From Novosphingobium aureum (GTDB lineage Bacteria > Pseudomonadota > Alphaproteobacteria > Sphingomonadales > Sphingomonadaceae), in the NCBI RefSeq assembly GCF_015865035.1, contig NZ_JADZGI010000001.1, forward strand, positions 1,364,001 through 1,428,000: a stretch of 64,000 nt of DNA, read 5' to 3'. This document shows positions 53,222-62,199 of this stretch, one piece after another. The stretch's first letter is position 1, and each line of letters opens with the position of its first letter. Position numbers and translations under genes: made by a program. The notes under the pieces were generated by a model. That model was not told where the DNA came from and did not search any database. It saw nothing but the letters and a program-made list of their open reading frames with translations.

Positions 53222-53611
53222 CCGGCTTTAGTCGGCTATGATGATAAATTGCCTCGTGCAATAGACGCAGCGGACCCGGGGGCGGTACCCGGCGGCTCCA
53301 CCACTACCCGTCCGGCTCAGGCCGGGCACCCTGATGTCGCAGGGCCTGCTTGGCAGGGGTAATGACGGGGCCGAACTAGGATCGACGTGTGTTGAAAAGC
53401 GATGTTTTCATCCGGGCTGAGTAACCCGTTCAAGGCTCAAAACTCATAAGTGCCAACGACAACGACGCACTTGCTCTCGCTGCGTAATTCTAGGGCCTAA
53501 CGGCCTGAAGTTACAAAGTTAGAACGCGGTTGGACCCACCGGTCAACAGAAGCGGATTCCAGGGGTTCGGGGTGTACCTGTCAACAGAAACACCCCACTT
53601 CCACCAGACTT
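53222..53611 (+). ncRNA. ssrA: transfer-messenger RNA, circularly permuted two-piece form
   Basis: The acceptor piece comes first and ends at 53303 with CGGCTCC-A-CCA; its T stem CCGGG/CCCGG encloses a seven-base loop (53281-53287). The coding piece starts at 53367 with GGGGCCG, which pairs with CGGCTCC (one G-U) to rebuild the acceptor stem. The tag frame is at 53452-53487: codons for ANDNDALALAA then TAA, following the alanine from the charged RNA. The segment between (53304-53366) is removed in this type of gene. This order is the alphaproteobacterial form (known in Caulobacter). Outer limits are approximate, especially the 3' end. Confidence 0.93.
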
Positions 53612-53718
53612 GAGACGTGTTAGCCGGCTGGCTTGCAGGTGCGGGCGAGAACGTCCTTGCGCCGCCGGCATTTCGGACGGTTCACGGTTGCGGTTAACTC
53701 GGGGCTAGGGGAGATCCC

Positions 53719-54009
53719 TCAGGCGGCCTTGCTGTGCGGGGCCGGGGCCGGTTCGCCGCCGTCGCGTTTCGCTTCGACACCGATGCCGAGGCGCTGTGCC
53801 TTCTCGTACTTGATGCAGTCGAGGATCTTGGCGCCCGCCATGAACACCGAGCCTGTGCAGGCGAGGAACAGCAGCTTGCCGCCGAAGCCGGGGAACTGCT
53901 CGATATAGACGCTGCCACGCTCGACCGCCCCGAGCGCGAGGGCATAGATGATCATGTACGCTTCCCAGTGCGTCTTGATCACGAACAGGCGGGCGATCTT
54001 TCCGAGCAT
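53719..54009 (-). CDS. small membrane protein, hypothetical
   Basis: 96 residues: HWEAYMIIYALALGAVERG near the start is a first hydrophobic helix, KLLFLACTGSVFMAGAKILDCI a second, and a Glu/Pro/Ala-rich cytoplasmic tail follows. ATG 54009 has GAGG upstream. It stands alone between ssrA and glcB, reading opposite to both. Looks conserved in composition, but no family is recognised. Confidence 0.75.
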   Translation of the reverse strand: MLGKIARLFVIKTHWEAYMIIYALALGAVERGSVYIEQFPGFGGKLLFLACTGSVFMAGAKILDCIKYEKAQRLGIGVEAKRDGGEPAPAPHSKAA

Positions 54010-54319
54010 GGTTATCCTCTTGCGATGTCCCTCAGGCTTGAGCTGCCTCAGATTTAGCAACTTCCGTGCCAAGCGAGGGTTCCCGCCGAGTCCGGTAGCT
54101 AACTGTTGCCCGACTGTAAGCTATCCCGACTGTGGTCGAAAGACCGTCGCACAGGCAGTCCGTCCGGATCCGGAGCATTCCCGTGCGCGTTGGCATCTTG
54201 CCAAATCGGTGCCCGTCGGGCATAGGGGCCGCCTAGTCCTCCCCAGGCACGAATTTGGAACTTTCCAGGCATGGCCGCGCAAACTGGCGCGTCTTCCATG
54301 TCCAGTGCTGTGAGGATGT
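54010..54319. other. intergenic region, 310 bases
   Basis: Divergent promoter space for the small membrane protein and glcB. I see no gene, strong hairpin or repeat. Confidence 0.6.
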
Positions 54320-56458
54320 ATGAATTACCAAGACGATCGCTGTGACCGCATCGAACGCGCCGGCCTGAAGGTCGAGGCGGGGCTTGCCGCATTCATCGAG
54401 GAGCAGGTCCTGCCCCCGATCGGGCAGGACGCCGAGAGCTTCTGGAGCGGTTTCGCGAAGATCGTGGCCGAATACGCGCCGCGCAACCGCGCGTTGCTCG
54501 ACAAGCGCGACGCGCTTCAGGCGCGCATCGACGAGTGGCATCTGGCCCGCGCGGGCAAGCCGCTCGATCAGGGCGCGTATCAGGATTTCCTGCGCGAGAT
54601 TGGCTATCTCGTGCCCGAGCCGGCCCCCTTCGCGGTCGAGACCGGGAACGTCGATCCCGAGATCGCGACCATGGCGGGCCCCCAGCTGGTCGTCCCGGTC
54701 CTCAATGCGCGCTTCCTGCTCAACGCCGCCAATGCGCGCTGGGGCAGCCTCTACGATGCATGGTACGGCACCGATGCGCTCGACGCGGCCCCGGCGAAGG
54801 CAGGCGGCTACGATGCGGCGCGCGGCGCTGCAGTGATCGCGGCCGGGCGCGCCTTCCTCGACGAGGCGTTGCCGCTGGCCTCGGGCTCCTGGGCCGATCT
54901 CGACGATCCCGAGGCGATCGAGCTCGCCGACCCGGCGCAGGCTCTGGGCGAGACCGAAAAGGGCCTGATGTTCACCCGCAACGGGCTGATGATCGAGGTC
55001 TGCTTCGATCCTTCCAGCCAGGTCGGCAGCTCGGACCGGATGGGGATGAGCGACATCGTCCTCGAGGCCGCGCTGACCACCATCGTCGATCTGGAAGATT
55101 CGGTCGCCGCCGTCGATGCACAGGACAAGACGCTCGCCTATGCCAACTGGCTCGGCGTCATTCGCGGCGATCTTGCCGACACCTTCGAGAAGGGCGGGCG
55201 CACCCAGACCCGCGAACTCGCGCCCGACAAGCGCCTGCTGACGAAGGATGGCGAGGCGCGCGCGCTCTCGGGCCGTTCGCTGCTCTTCGTGCGCAATGTC
55301 GGCCATCTGATGACCAACCCGGCGATCCTGCTTCCCGACGGCTCGGAAATTCCCGAGGGGATCATGGATGCGATCGTCACCAGCGCGATCTCCACGCAGG
55401 ACGTGCGCGGGCTGACGAAGTACGGCAACAGTGCCAGGGGCTCGATCTACATCGTCAAGCCCAAGATGCACGGGCCCGAGGAATGCGCCTTCACCAACGA
55501 CCTGTTCGATGCCGTCGAGGACCTGCTGGGCCTCGCGCGTCACACGATCAAGGTCGGGGTCATGGACGAGGAGCGCCGCACTTCGGCGAACCTTGCCGCC
55601 TGCATCGCGGCGGTGCGGCAGCGCGTCGTCTTCATCAACACCGGCTTCCTCGACCGTACCGGCGACGAGATTCACACCTCGATGCGTGCCGGGCCGATGA
55701 TCCGCAAGAACGAGATCAAGAACTCGACCTGGATCGCCGCCTACGAGAAGCGCAACGTCGCCATCGGGCTTGCCTGCGGGCTCTCGGGCGTGGCGCAGAT
55801 CGGCAAGGGCATGTGGGCCGCGCCCGATCGCATGGCCGATATGATGGCGCAGAAGATCGGCCATCCGCGCACCGGGGCGAACACCGCCTGGGTTCCCTCG
55901 CCGACCGCCGCGACGCTGCACGCAATGCACTACCACCAGGTCGACGTCTTCGCCCTGCGCGAGGAGATCGCGGCCCAGCCGATCCCGCCGCTCGACGACC
56001 TGCTGCAGGTGCCGCTCGCGCAAGGGATCAACTGGTCCGAGGAAGAGGTCCGCGAGGAACTCGACAACAACGCGCAAGGCCTGCTCGGCTACGTCGTGCG
56101 CTGGATCGACCAGGGTGTCGGTTGCTCCAAGGTCCCCGACATCAACGACGTCGGGTTGATGGAAGACCGCGCGACGCTGCGTATCTCGAGCCAGCACATG
56201 GCCAACTGGCTGCTGCATGGCGTGTGCAGCGAGGCGCAGGTCATGGATTCGCTCAAGCGCATGGCCGAAAAGGTCGATGCGCAGAACGCCGGGGACCCGA
56301 CCTACGAGCCGATGGCCGGCAACTGGGAACGCAGCCTCGCCTTCAAGGCGGCCTGCGACCTCGTGTTCAAGGGCGCCATGCAGCCCAGCGGCTATACCGA
56401 GCCGCTGCTCCACGCCTGGCGCCGTCGCAAGAAGGCGCAAGACTGCGTCCCGGCCTGA
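54320..56458 (+). CDS. glcB: malate synthase G
   Basis: 712 residues, the large monomeric malate synthase. It condenses glyoxylate and acetyl-CoA to malate. Seen: [25 protein letters not shown] (metal acidic residues), the long GlcB-type insertion, [53 protein letters not shown] with the catalytic aspartate, and [39 protein letters not shown] precedes ATG 54320. A hairpin follows the stop. No isocitrate lyase gene is in the window, so the enzyme may serve glycolate use or the glyoxylate shunt encoded elsewhere. Confidence 0.96.
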   Translation: MNYQDDRCDRIERAGLKVEAGLAAFIEEQVLPPIGQDAESFWSGFAKIVAEYAPRNRALLDKRDALQARIDEWHLARAGKPLDQGAYQDFLREIGYLVPEPAPFAVETGNVDPEIATMAGPQLVVPVLNARFLLNAANARWGSLYDAWYGTDALDAAPAKAGGYDAARGAAVIAAGRAFLDEALPLASGSWADLDDPEAIELADPAQALGETEKGLMFTRNGLMIEVCFDPSSQVGSSDRMGMSDIVLEAALTTIVDLEDSVAAVDAQDKTLAYANWLGVIRGDLADTFEKGGRTQTRELAPDKRLLTKDGEARALSGRSLLFVRNVGHLMTNPAILLPDGSEIPEGIMDAIVTSAISTQDVRGLTKYGNSARGSIYIVKPKMHGPEECAFTNDLFDAVEDLLGLARHTIKVGVMDEERRTSANLAACIAAVRQRVVFINTGFLDRTGDEIHTSMRAGPMIRKNEIKNSTWIAAYEKRNVAIGLACGLSGVAQIGKGMWAAPDRMADMMAQKIGHPRTGANTAWVPSPTAATLHAMHYHQVDVFALREEIAAQPIPPLDDLLQVPLAQGINWSEEEVREELDNNAQGLLGYVVRWIDQGVGCSKVPDINDVGLMEDRATLRISSQHMANWLLHGVCSEAQVMDSLKRMAEKVDAQNAGDPTYEPMAGNWERSLAFKAACDLVFKGAMQPSGYTEPLLHAWRRRKKAQDCVPA

Positions 56459-56467
56459 GGAGAGCAG

Positions 56468-56489
56468 GGCGCGGCAAGCCAGCCGCGCC
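56468..56489 (+). terminator. hairpin after glcB
   Basis: GGCGCGGC (56468-56475) pairs with GCCGCGCC (56482-56489) around AAGCCA; no long U-tract. Confidence 0.5.
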
Positions 56490-56570
56490 TGACCGCTTTG
56501 CCAGCGCCCACACTCGATGTACCTTGCCATCGCCCACCGCATGTGGAGGGCGATGACAGGGGACGACGAC

Positions 56571-57854
56571 ATGGCGGGCATCGCACGACACACGATCACG
56601 AAACGCATGCTGGCCCTCGCGGCCGGCACGGCGCTGCCGCTGGGCGCGCTGGTCCTCGCCGGGTTCGACGAGGAACCGGCACGCGCCGCGACTGCCCCTG
56701 CGCTGACGCAGCCGCGCGAGGAAGCGCTCGTCGGTATCGTCGCCGAACGCCTCGCCGAGGGTGTCGCGCTGCCCACCTTCAAGGCGGATGCAGCCTGGCC
56801 GAGCCTGCCCGACGACATGATCCTGGGGCAGGTGCCCGGCGTCACGGTCGATGCGAGCGATACCGTGTGGATCGTCCAGAGGCCCAATTCGCTCGACCAG
56901 CACGAGGCAGGGCTGGCGCAGGAACCGGCCTCGACCCTGAGCTGCTGCCGCCCGGCACCGCACGTGATGAATTTCTCCGCCGAGGGTGCCCTGCTGCGCG
57001 CCTGGGGCGGGCCCGAACTCGCACCCGACATCGCGGGCGAGAACCAGTGGCCGACCAACATCCACGGCATCTTCGCCGCTGCGGACGGCACGATCTGGGT
57101 TGGCGGTGCGGGCAAGGGCGACCACGTCGTCGTCAACCTCACCGCCGATGGCAAGTACCTGCGCCAGTTCGGCAAGCGCGGCGCGACCACGGGCAACGCC
57201 TCGCGCGATACGCTGGGCAACCCCTCCGACATCTACGCGAGCGGCGACAGCGTGCTGGTCTCGGACGGCTACATCAACAAGCGCGTGGTCCAGTTAGATG
57301 CGGATGACCTCTCGCTGCGCCGCCTGTGGGGCGCCTATGGCAAGGCCCCGGGCTCGGGTGAGCGCGCGCAGCCTTTCGACCAGAGCCAGGCCTCGAGCAA
57401 CCGCGACGGCGGCGCCGACCCGGCCTCGGGCGAGTTCGGCGACATCGTCCATTGCGTCGAACGCGATGGCGAAGGACTGATCTACGTCTGCGACCGGCGC
57501 AACAACCGCATCCAGGTCTTCCGCGAGAAAGGCGCCAAGGATGGCAGCCTCGAATTCGTGCGCGACATCGTGATCGCGCCCGGCACCGGCGGCCTGCGCT
57601 CGGCTTCCGACGTCGCCTTCTCGCCCGATGGGCGGTTCCTCTACGTCGCCGACATGGCCAACGCCAAGATCTGGATTCTACTGCGCGAAAGTGCGCAGGT
57701 GGTGGGCAGCATCGGGCGCGTGGGCCGCTATCCCGGCCAGTTCTTCTGGCTCCACTCGGTCGCGACCGACAGCAAGGGCAACCTCTATACCAGCGAAGTC
57801 GGCACTGGACGGCGTGTGCAGAAGCTCGTTTTTTCGGGTCTGGACAGTCGATGA
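56571..57854 (+). CDS. secreted six-bladed beta-propeller (NHL-like) protein
   Basis: About 427 residues with a long signal sequence (hydrophobic core about 15-30). The mature part has repeated blades (VTVDASDTVWIVQRP, HGIFAAADGTIWVGG, PSDIYASGDSVLVSDGYINKRV, RDGEGLIYVCDRRNNRIQVF, DVAFSPDGRFLYVADMANAKIW, HSVATDSKGNLYTSEV), as in NHL and peptidylamidoglycolate lyase-like proteins. ATG 56571 has AGGGGA seven bases upstream. The ligand or enzyme activity cannot be read from sequence. It stands behind glcB but after a hairpin. Confidence 0.85.
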   Translation: MAGIARHTITKRMLALAAGTALPLGALVLAGFDEEPARAATAPALTQPREEALVGIVAERLAEGVALPTFKADAAWPSLPDDMILGQVPGVTVDASDTVWIVQRPNSLDQHEAGLAQEPASTLSCCRPAPHVMNFSAEGALLRAWGGPELAPDIAGENQWPTNIHGIFAAADGTIWVGGAGKGDHVVVNLTADGKYLRQFGKRGATTGNASRDTLGNPSDIYASGDSVLVSDGYINKRVVQLDADDLSLRRLWGAYGKAPGSGERAQPFDQSQASSNRDGGADPASGEFGDIVHCVERDGEGLIYVCDRRNNRIQVFREKGAKDGSLEFVRDIVIAPGTGGLRSASDVAFSPDGRFLYVADMANAKIWILLRESAQVVGSIGRVGRYPGQFFWLHSVATDSKGNLYTSEVGTGRRVQKLVFSGLDSR

Positions 57855-57988
57855 AAGAACGATTGTCTATAATCAAAATATAGGTAATTAACTGTACTTG
57901 GGTGCAGGCTGTGCGAATTGGGCTTTTGTGAAGAAACTTTCACCTGAATCGCGGATTGCGGTGGTCGGTTTTCAAGCGTCCTTCAACG

Positions 57989-58756
57989 ATGGCTAATAAT
58001 CACGAACGCATCGCCAAGCTTGCGGTGTTGATCGATGCCGACAATGCGTCGCCTCAGATCGTAGCTGGCCTGTTCGATGAGCTGGCTTCAATTGGTGAGG
58101 CGAGCGTACGGCGCATCTATGGCGATTTCTCGGGAACCAGGCTCCGCGGCTGGTCCGAGATAATGGCGTCGCGCGCAATCATTCCCCAGCAGAACTTCGC
58201 GAACACGACGGGCAAGAACGCTTCTGATATTGCGCTGGTCATCGACGCTATGGACCTGCTGCATACCGGACGGTTCGACGCGTTCTGCATCGTTTCATCG
58301 GATGGCGATTTCACTCGGCTTGCCGCACGTATTCGCGAGCAGGGAGCGGATGTCTACGGGTTCGGTGAGCGCAAGACTCCGGAAAGTTTCCGAAAGGCCT
58401 GTAAGCGCTTCGTATATACAGACAATCTCATGAAGTCGCAGCCAGCGAAGGCTGCCGAGCCCAGCAAAGTACAAAGTGAGAATTCGGGCGAGCCAAGGTC
58501 GCCCAAGCAATTGCCGTCCGATGCAGTGCCACTGATCCGCTCGGCTTTGGGGCAACTCGAAGATCTGGATGGCTGGTATTTTCTCGGAGCGGTCGGAACG
58601 AGGCTTGCGGTATTGATGCCAGACTTCAATTCGCGAACCTACGGCTGTGCCAAGCTTCTCACATTGTTGGAGAAGTCAGATGCGTTCGAGATCAGGCGAG
58701 AAAATCTCAAGGTTTATGTGAAACCGCGTCGTAAGGTTGCTTCGAAAGCCGCGTAA
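57989..58756 (+). CDS. NYN domain protein with LOTUS-like C-terminus
   Basis: 255 residues. The NYN (PIN-like) ribonuclease domain spans about 10-145: LAVLIDADNAS with aspartates 16 and 18, ASDIALVIDAMDLL, and VSSDGDFTRLAARIREQGADVYGFGE. A C-terminal domain at about 175-250 (LIRSALGQLEDLDGWYFLGAVGTRL, RTYGCAKLLTLLEKSDAFEIR) resembles OST-HTH/LOTUS modules that bind RNA. Similar proteins are annotated LabA-like. Base composition is lower in GC than the neighbours, hinting at transfer. ATG 57989 has no clear ribosome site. It converges with rsmA, with two bases between. Confidence 0.85.
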   Translation: MANNHERIAKLAVLIDADNASPQIVAGLFDELASIGEASVRRIYGDFSGTRLRGWSEIMASRAIIPQQNFANTTGKNASDIALVIDAMDLLHTGRFDAFCIVSSDGDFTRLAARIREQGADVYGFGERKTPESFRKACKRFVYTDNLMKSQPAKAAEPSKVQSENSGEPRSPKQLPSDAVPLIRSALGQLEDLDGWYFLGAVGTRLAVLMPDFNSRTYGCAKLLTLLEKSDAFEIRRENLKVYVKPRRKVASKAA

Positions 58757-58758
58757 GC

Positions 58759-59577
58759 TCAGCCCAGCGCCTTGGCGATGGCCACGAATTCGGCGACGCT
58801 CAGCGTCTCGGCGCGGCGCTGCGGGTCGATGCCGAGCGCATCGAGCGCGTCGAGCGCGCCGGGCATGCCCTTGAGGCTCTGGCGCAGCATCTTGCGGCGC
58901 TGGCCGAAGGCGGCCTCGGTCACGCGTTCGAGCACGCGCATCGAGACACCCTCGGGCGCCTCGCCGGGCACGACGTGGACGATGGCCGACATCACCTTGG
59001 GCGGCGGGGTGAAGGCGCTGCGGTGCACCTTCATCGCGAGCTTTGCCTTGCTGCGCCACTGCGCGAGCACGGCGAGGCGCCCATAAGCGGAAGTATTGGG
59101 CTCGGCGACGATGCGGCGGGCCACTTCCTCCTGGAACATCAGCGTCAGCGAGGCCCACTGCGGCGGCCATGTCTCGCCCGAGAGCCAGCCGGTGAACAGC
59201 GCGGTACCCACGTTGTAGGGCAGGTTGGCGACGATGTGGTAGGGCCCTTCGAACAGGCTCGCGGGCGCGATCTTCATCGCGTCGCCCTCGATCACCTTGA
59301 GCTTTCCGGGGAAGGCCTCTTCCAGCTCGGCGAGCGCGGGCAGGCAGCGCCGGTCCATCTCGATCGCGGTGACCTGGGCACCGGCGCGCAGCAGCGCGCG
59401 GGTGAGCCCGCCGGGGCCGGGGCCGACCTCGAGCACCTGCTGGCCGTCGAGCGCGCCGGGAATCGCGGCGATCCGGTCGAGCAACTGTGCATCGAACAGG
59501 AAGTTCTGGCCGAGCGCCTTGCTGGCCGAGAGGCCGTGGCGCGCGATCACTTCGCGAAGGGGGGGCAGGTCGGTCAT
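58759..59577 (-). CDS. rsmA: 16S rRNA (adenine 1518/1519-N6) dimethyltransferase
   Basis: 272 residues, Ksg[18 protein letters not shown] (N-terminal SAM segment), [16 protein letters not shown] (motif I), [11 protein letters not shown], and the catalytic [11 protein letters not shown] are all present, as is the C-terminal RNA-binding half ([15 protein letters not shown]). It dimethylates two adenines in the 3' minor domain of 16S rRNA late in 30S assembly. Its ATG overlaps the pdxA stop by ATGA. It is the last gene of the lptD-surA-pdxA-rsmA operon. Confidence 0.96.
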   Translation of the reverse strand: MTDLPPLREVIARHGLSASKALGQNFLFDAQLLDRIAAIPGALDGQQVLEVGPGPGGLTRALLRAGAQVTAIEMDRRCLPALAELEEAFPGKLKVIEGDAMKIAPASLFEGPYHIVANLPYNVGTALFTGWLSGETWPPQWASLTLMFQEEVARRIVAEPNTSAYGRLAVLAQWRSKAKLAMKVHRSAFTPPPKVMSAIVHVVPGEAPEGVSMRVLERVTEAAFGQRRKMLRQSLKGMPGALDALDALGIDPQRRAETLSVAEFVAIAKALG

Positions 59578-60635
59578 GCAGGCACGCTCATCGCGCGCCT
59601 TTGCGCACATTCGCCCGCCATGCGCAATGCCGCGATCATCGCGCCCGCACTGGCAAGGCCCTTGCCGGCGATGGCGAAGGCGGTGCCGTGGTCGGGCGAG
59701 GTGCGCACGATCGGCAGGCCGAGCGTGACGTTGACGCCCTGATCGAAGTCGAGCGTCTTGATCGGGATGAGCGCCTGATCGTGGTACATGCACAAGGCGA
59801 CGTCGAACTTTGTGCGCTCGTGCGCGGCGAAGAGGGCATCGGCGGGGTGCGGCCCGGTGACGGCGAGGCCCTGCGCCGCGAGCCTGGCAATGGCGGGCGC
59901 GATCACGTCGCGGTCCTCGCTTCCCATGCGTCCGTCCTCGCCCGAGTGCGGGTTGAGACCGGTGATCGCGATGCGCGCCTCGGGCAGGCCGAAATCGCGG
60001 GCGAGGGCGCGCGCGATGACGTGGGCCTTGTGTTCGATCAGCGCGCCGGTGACGAGGCCCGGCACGACCGCGAGCGGTTCGTGGACGGTCAGCGGCACGG
60101 TGCGCAGCGAAGGCCCTGCGAGCATCATCACCGCGTCATCGTGGGCAAGCTCGCATGCATCGGCGAGGAACTCGGTCTGCCCGGGCTGGGTGAAGCCGAC
60201 TTCGGCAAGGCGCGCCTTGGCGATGGGGCCGGTGACGACCGCGCCGGCCTCGCCCGAAAGCGCAAGGCGGGTGGCGCGGGTCAGCGAATGCAGCGCAAGC
60301 CGTGCGCCTTGCGCGTCGGGCTCGCCGAAGGTCTGCGTGCAGTCTTCCTCGCCGAGCACCGGCAGGGCGCTGGCAAAGGCCTCGCGGGCCTCGGCGGGAC
60401 TGGAAATCTGGACAACCGGCAGTTCGATCCCGCGCGAGGCGGCGGCGCGTACCAGCACGCCTGCACCGCCGACCGCGAAGAACGGAGCGAGCGCATGGGC
60501 CTCGCGTTCGGCCCAGGCCTGCGCGATGACTTCGGGCGCGATTCCCGCCGGATCGCCGATCGAGACGGCCAGCGGGGCTGCGTTCACCGGCAAGGGTGCT
60601 GCGCCTTGAGCCTCAGTTGTACTCGATGACGGCAT
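59574..60635 (-). CDS. pdxA: 4-hydroxythreonine-4-phosphate dehydrogenase
   Basis: 353 residues. PdxA oxidises 4-phosphohydroxy-L-threonine in vitamin B6 synthesis using NAD and a divalent metal. Seen: [41 protein letters not shown], the metal histidines around [15 protein letters not shown] and [25 protein letters not shown], and [15 protein letters not shown]. The ATG at 60635 lies inside the end of surA (23-base overlap); a GTG 17 codons later, just before [14 protein letters not shown], would avoid the overlap. Confidence 0.94.
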   Translation of the reverse strand: MPSSSTTEAQGAAPLPVNAAPLAVSIGDPAGIAPEVIAQAWAEREAHALAPFFAVGGAGVLVRAAASRGIELPVVQISSPAEAREAFASALPVLGEEDCTQTFGEPDAQGARLALHSLTRATRLALSGEAGAVVTGPIAKARLAEVGFTQPGQTEFLADACELAHDDAVMMLAGPSLRTVPLTVHEPLAVVPGLVTGALIEHKAHVIARALARDFGLPEARIAITGLNPHSGEDGRMGSEDRDVIAPAIARLAAQGLAVTGPHPADALFAAHERTKFDVALCMYHDQALIPIKTLDFDQGVNVTLGLPIVRTSPDHGTAFAIAGKGLASAGAMIAALRMAGECAQRRAMSVPA

Positions 60636-61962
60636 CGCGGCGCAGGTCGCGCAGGTACATCTGCGCGCGCTTGTTGATGCGCTCGTCTTCCATCTGCGCC
60701 ATCAGCTGGTCGAAGTTGGGACCGTTGTCGGCCTGGGCATCGTCGCGACCGCACAGCATCAGGATGCGCACGCCCTCGTCGAGCGAGCCGAACGGGGGCA
60801 GGGTCTCGCCGGGCGAGAGCTGGAGGATCGCGGTCTGGATCTGCGCGGGCAGGTCGCGCGCCTTGACCTGGTCGTTGGTGACGACCTGCGCGCCGACCCC
60901 GGCAGCGACCTCGTCGACGTCGCCGCAGCCCCGGGCCGCCGAGATCGCCTTGGCGAAGCTTTCGGCGCGCTCACCGGCCTGCGCTTCGGTGGTGCCGGGC
61001 TTGAAGCCGATCGAGATCTGCTTGAGCGCGAGGATCGCGTCACGCGGATCGGCGGTGAGGACCTGGCGCTTGTCGATCAGGTAGAGGATGTCGAAGCCGC
61101 CGGGGACCTCGACCGGGCCGACCAGCTGGCCGGGCTGCATCTCGCGTGCGACATTGGCCAGCTCGGTGGGGAGCTGGGCAAGGCGGATCCAGCCAAGATC
61201 GCCGCCGACGGCAGCGGTGGTGGCTTCGGAATACTGGCGGGCATAGGCCACGAAGCTGCCGCCTTCGCGGATCTGCTTCACGATCTGCGAGGCGTTGTTG
61301 TAGACCTGCTGGCGCGCGTCGGGGGCGGCCGAGAGGTAGATTTCGCCGATGCGGTATTCCTCGGTGCCCTTCGAGGCCTTGAGGCGGTCGATGGTCTCCT
61401 TCACCTCGTCTTCCGAGACGTTGATGAAGGGCGCGACGTTGCGCTGGAGCAGGCGCTGCCAGGCCAGTTCGCCGTGGATCTGGCGCTTGAGCGATTCAGG
61501 AGAAGAGCCGACCCGCTTGAGGTAGGCATCCATCGCCGAGAGATCCTGCTTGAAGTTCTGCGAGGCGACGCGGTTGTAGGACTGGTCGATCTCGGCCTGC
61601 GAGACCTCGACCTCGTTGGCCTTGGCTTCCTGGATTTCGAGCGTCTCGTCGATGAGGTTGCGCAGGACCTGCAGGCGCAGGCGCTTCATTTCCTCCTCGG
61701 AGACCTCGTTCTGGTTGGCCGCCAGGATAAGCGCGAGGCGCTGGTCGACGTCGGTGCCGGTGATCACGTCACCGTTCACGACAGCGGTCGCCTTGCGCAC
61801 GTTGGGATTGTCGTTGCCGAAGATCTTGACGTCGTCGGGGATCACGATCGCGCCCTGCGGTGCGGACTGGGCGAGGGCCGGAGTTGCGGCAATGGCGGCA
61901 CCGATGATCGCGAGGGGCGCAATGGCCGCCTTGCCCATGAGGGCCGAAATCGTGCGCTTCAT
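60613..61962 (-). CDS. surA: periplasmic chaperone/peptidyl-prolyl isomerase SurA
   Basis: 449 residues. A signal peptide (cleavage near PALAQ) precedes the SurA N-terminal domain (about 55-190: ATAVVNGDVITGTDVDQRLALI, LRLQVLRNLIDETLEIQEA) and a parvulin domain (about 200-310: IGEIYLSAAPDARQQVYNNA, GGDLGWIRLAQLPTEL, GPVEVPGGFDILYLIDKR). A second, weaker parvulin-like part follows. It folds outer-membrane proteins, including LptD, whose gene is directly upstream. ATG 61962 was chosen from the signal peptide. Confidence 0.94.
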   Translation of the reverse strand: MKRTISALMGKAAIAPLAIIGAAIAATPALAQSAPQGAIVIPDDVKIFGNDNPNVRKATAVVNGDVITGTDVDQRLALILAANQNEVSEEEMKRLRLQVLRNLIDETLEIQEAKANEVEVSQAEIDQSYNRVASQNFKQDLSAMDAYLKRVGSSPESLKRQIHGELAWQRLLQRNVAPFINVSEDEVKETIDRLKASKGTEEYRIGEIYLSAAPDARQQVYNNASQIVKQIREGGSFVAYARQYSEATTAAVGGDLGWIRLAQLPTELANVAREMQPGQLVGPVEVPGGFDILYLIDKRQVLTADPRDAILALKQISIGFKPGTTEAQAGERAESFAKAISAARGCGDVDEVAAGVGAQVVTNDQVKARDLPAQIQTAILQLSPGETLPPFGSLDEGVRILMLCGRDDAQADNGPNFDQLMAQMEDERINKRAQMYLRDLRRDAVIEYN

Positions 61963-62199
61963 GTTCTTGCTGCGAATGACTGCTTGCACCTTGTCACTAA
62001 TCCCGTTGTCGACCGGCCGGGGCCGGCACCCACCGCGCGGGTGGTTTGTCCTGTGGCCGCACAGCGATACCCGCCTTGTGGGCACCTTGCTCTTGCAGCG
62101 GCGCGGCTTAACCGAAAATGAGCACACCCGATAGCGGCTTTGTTCCGCACTGCCAACGTTGCGCACGCGATCCAGTCGGGGACGCGCGCGCCTGGCCGG

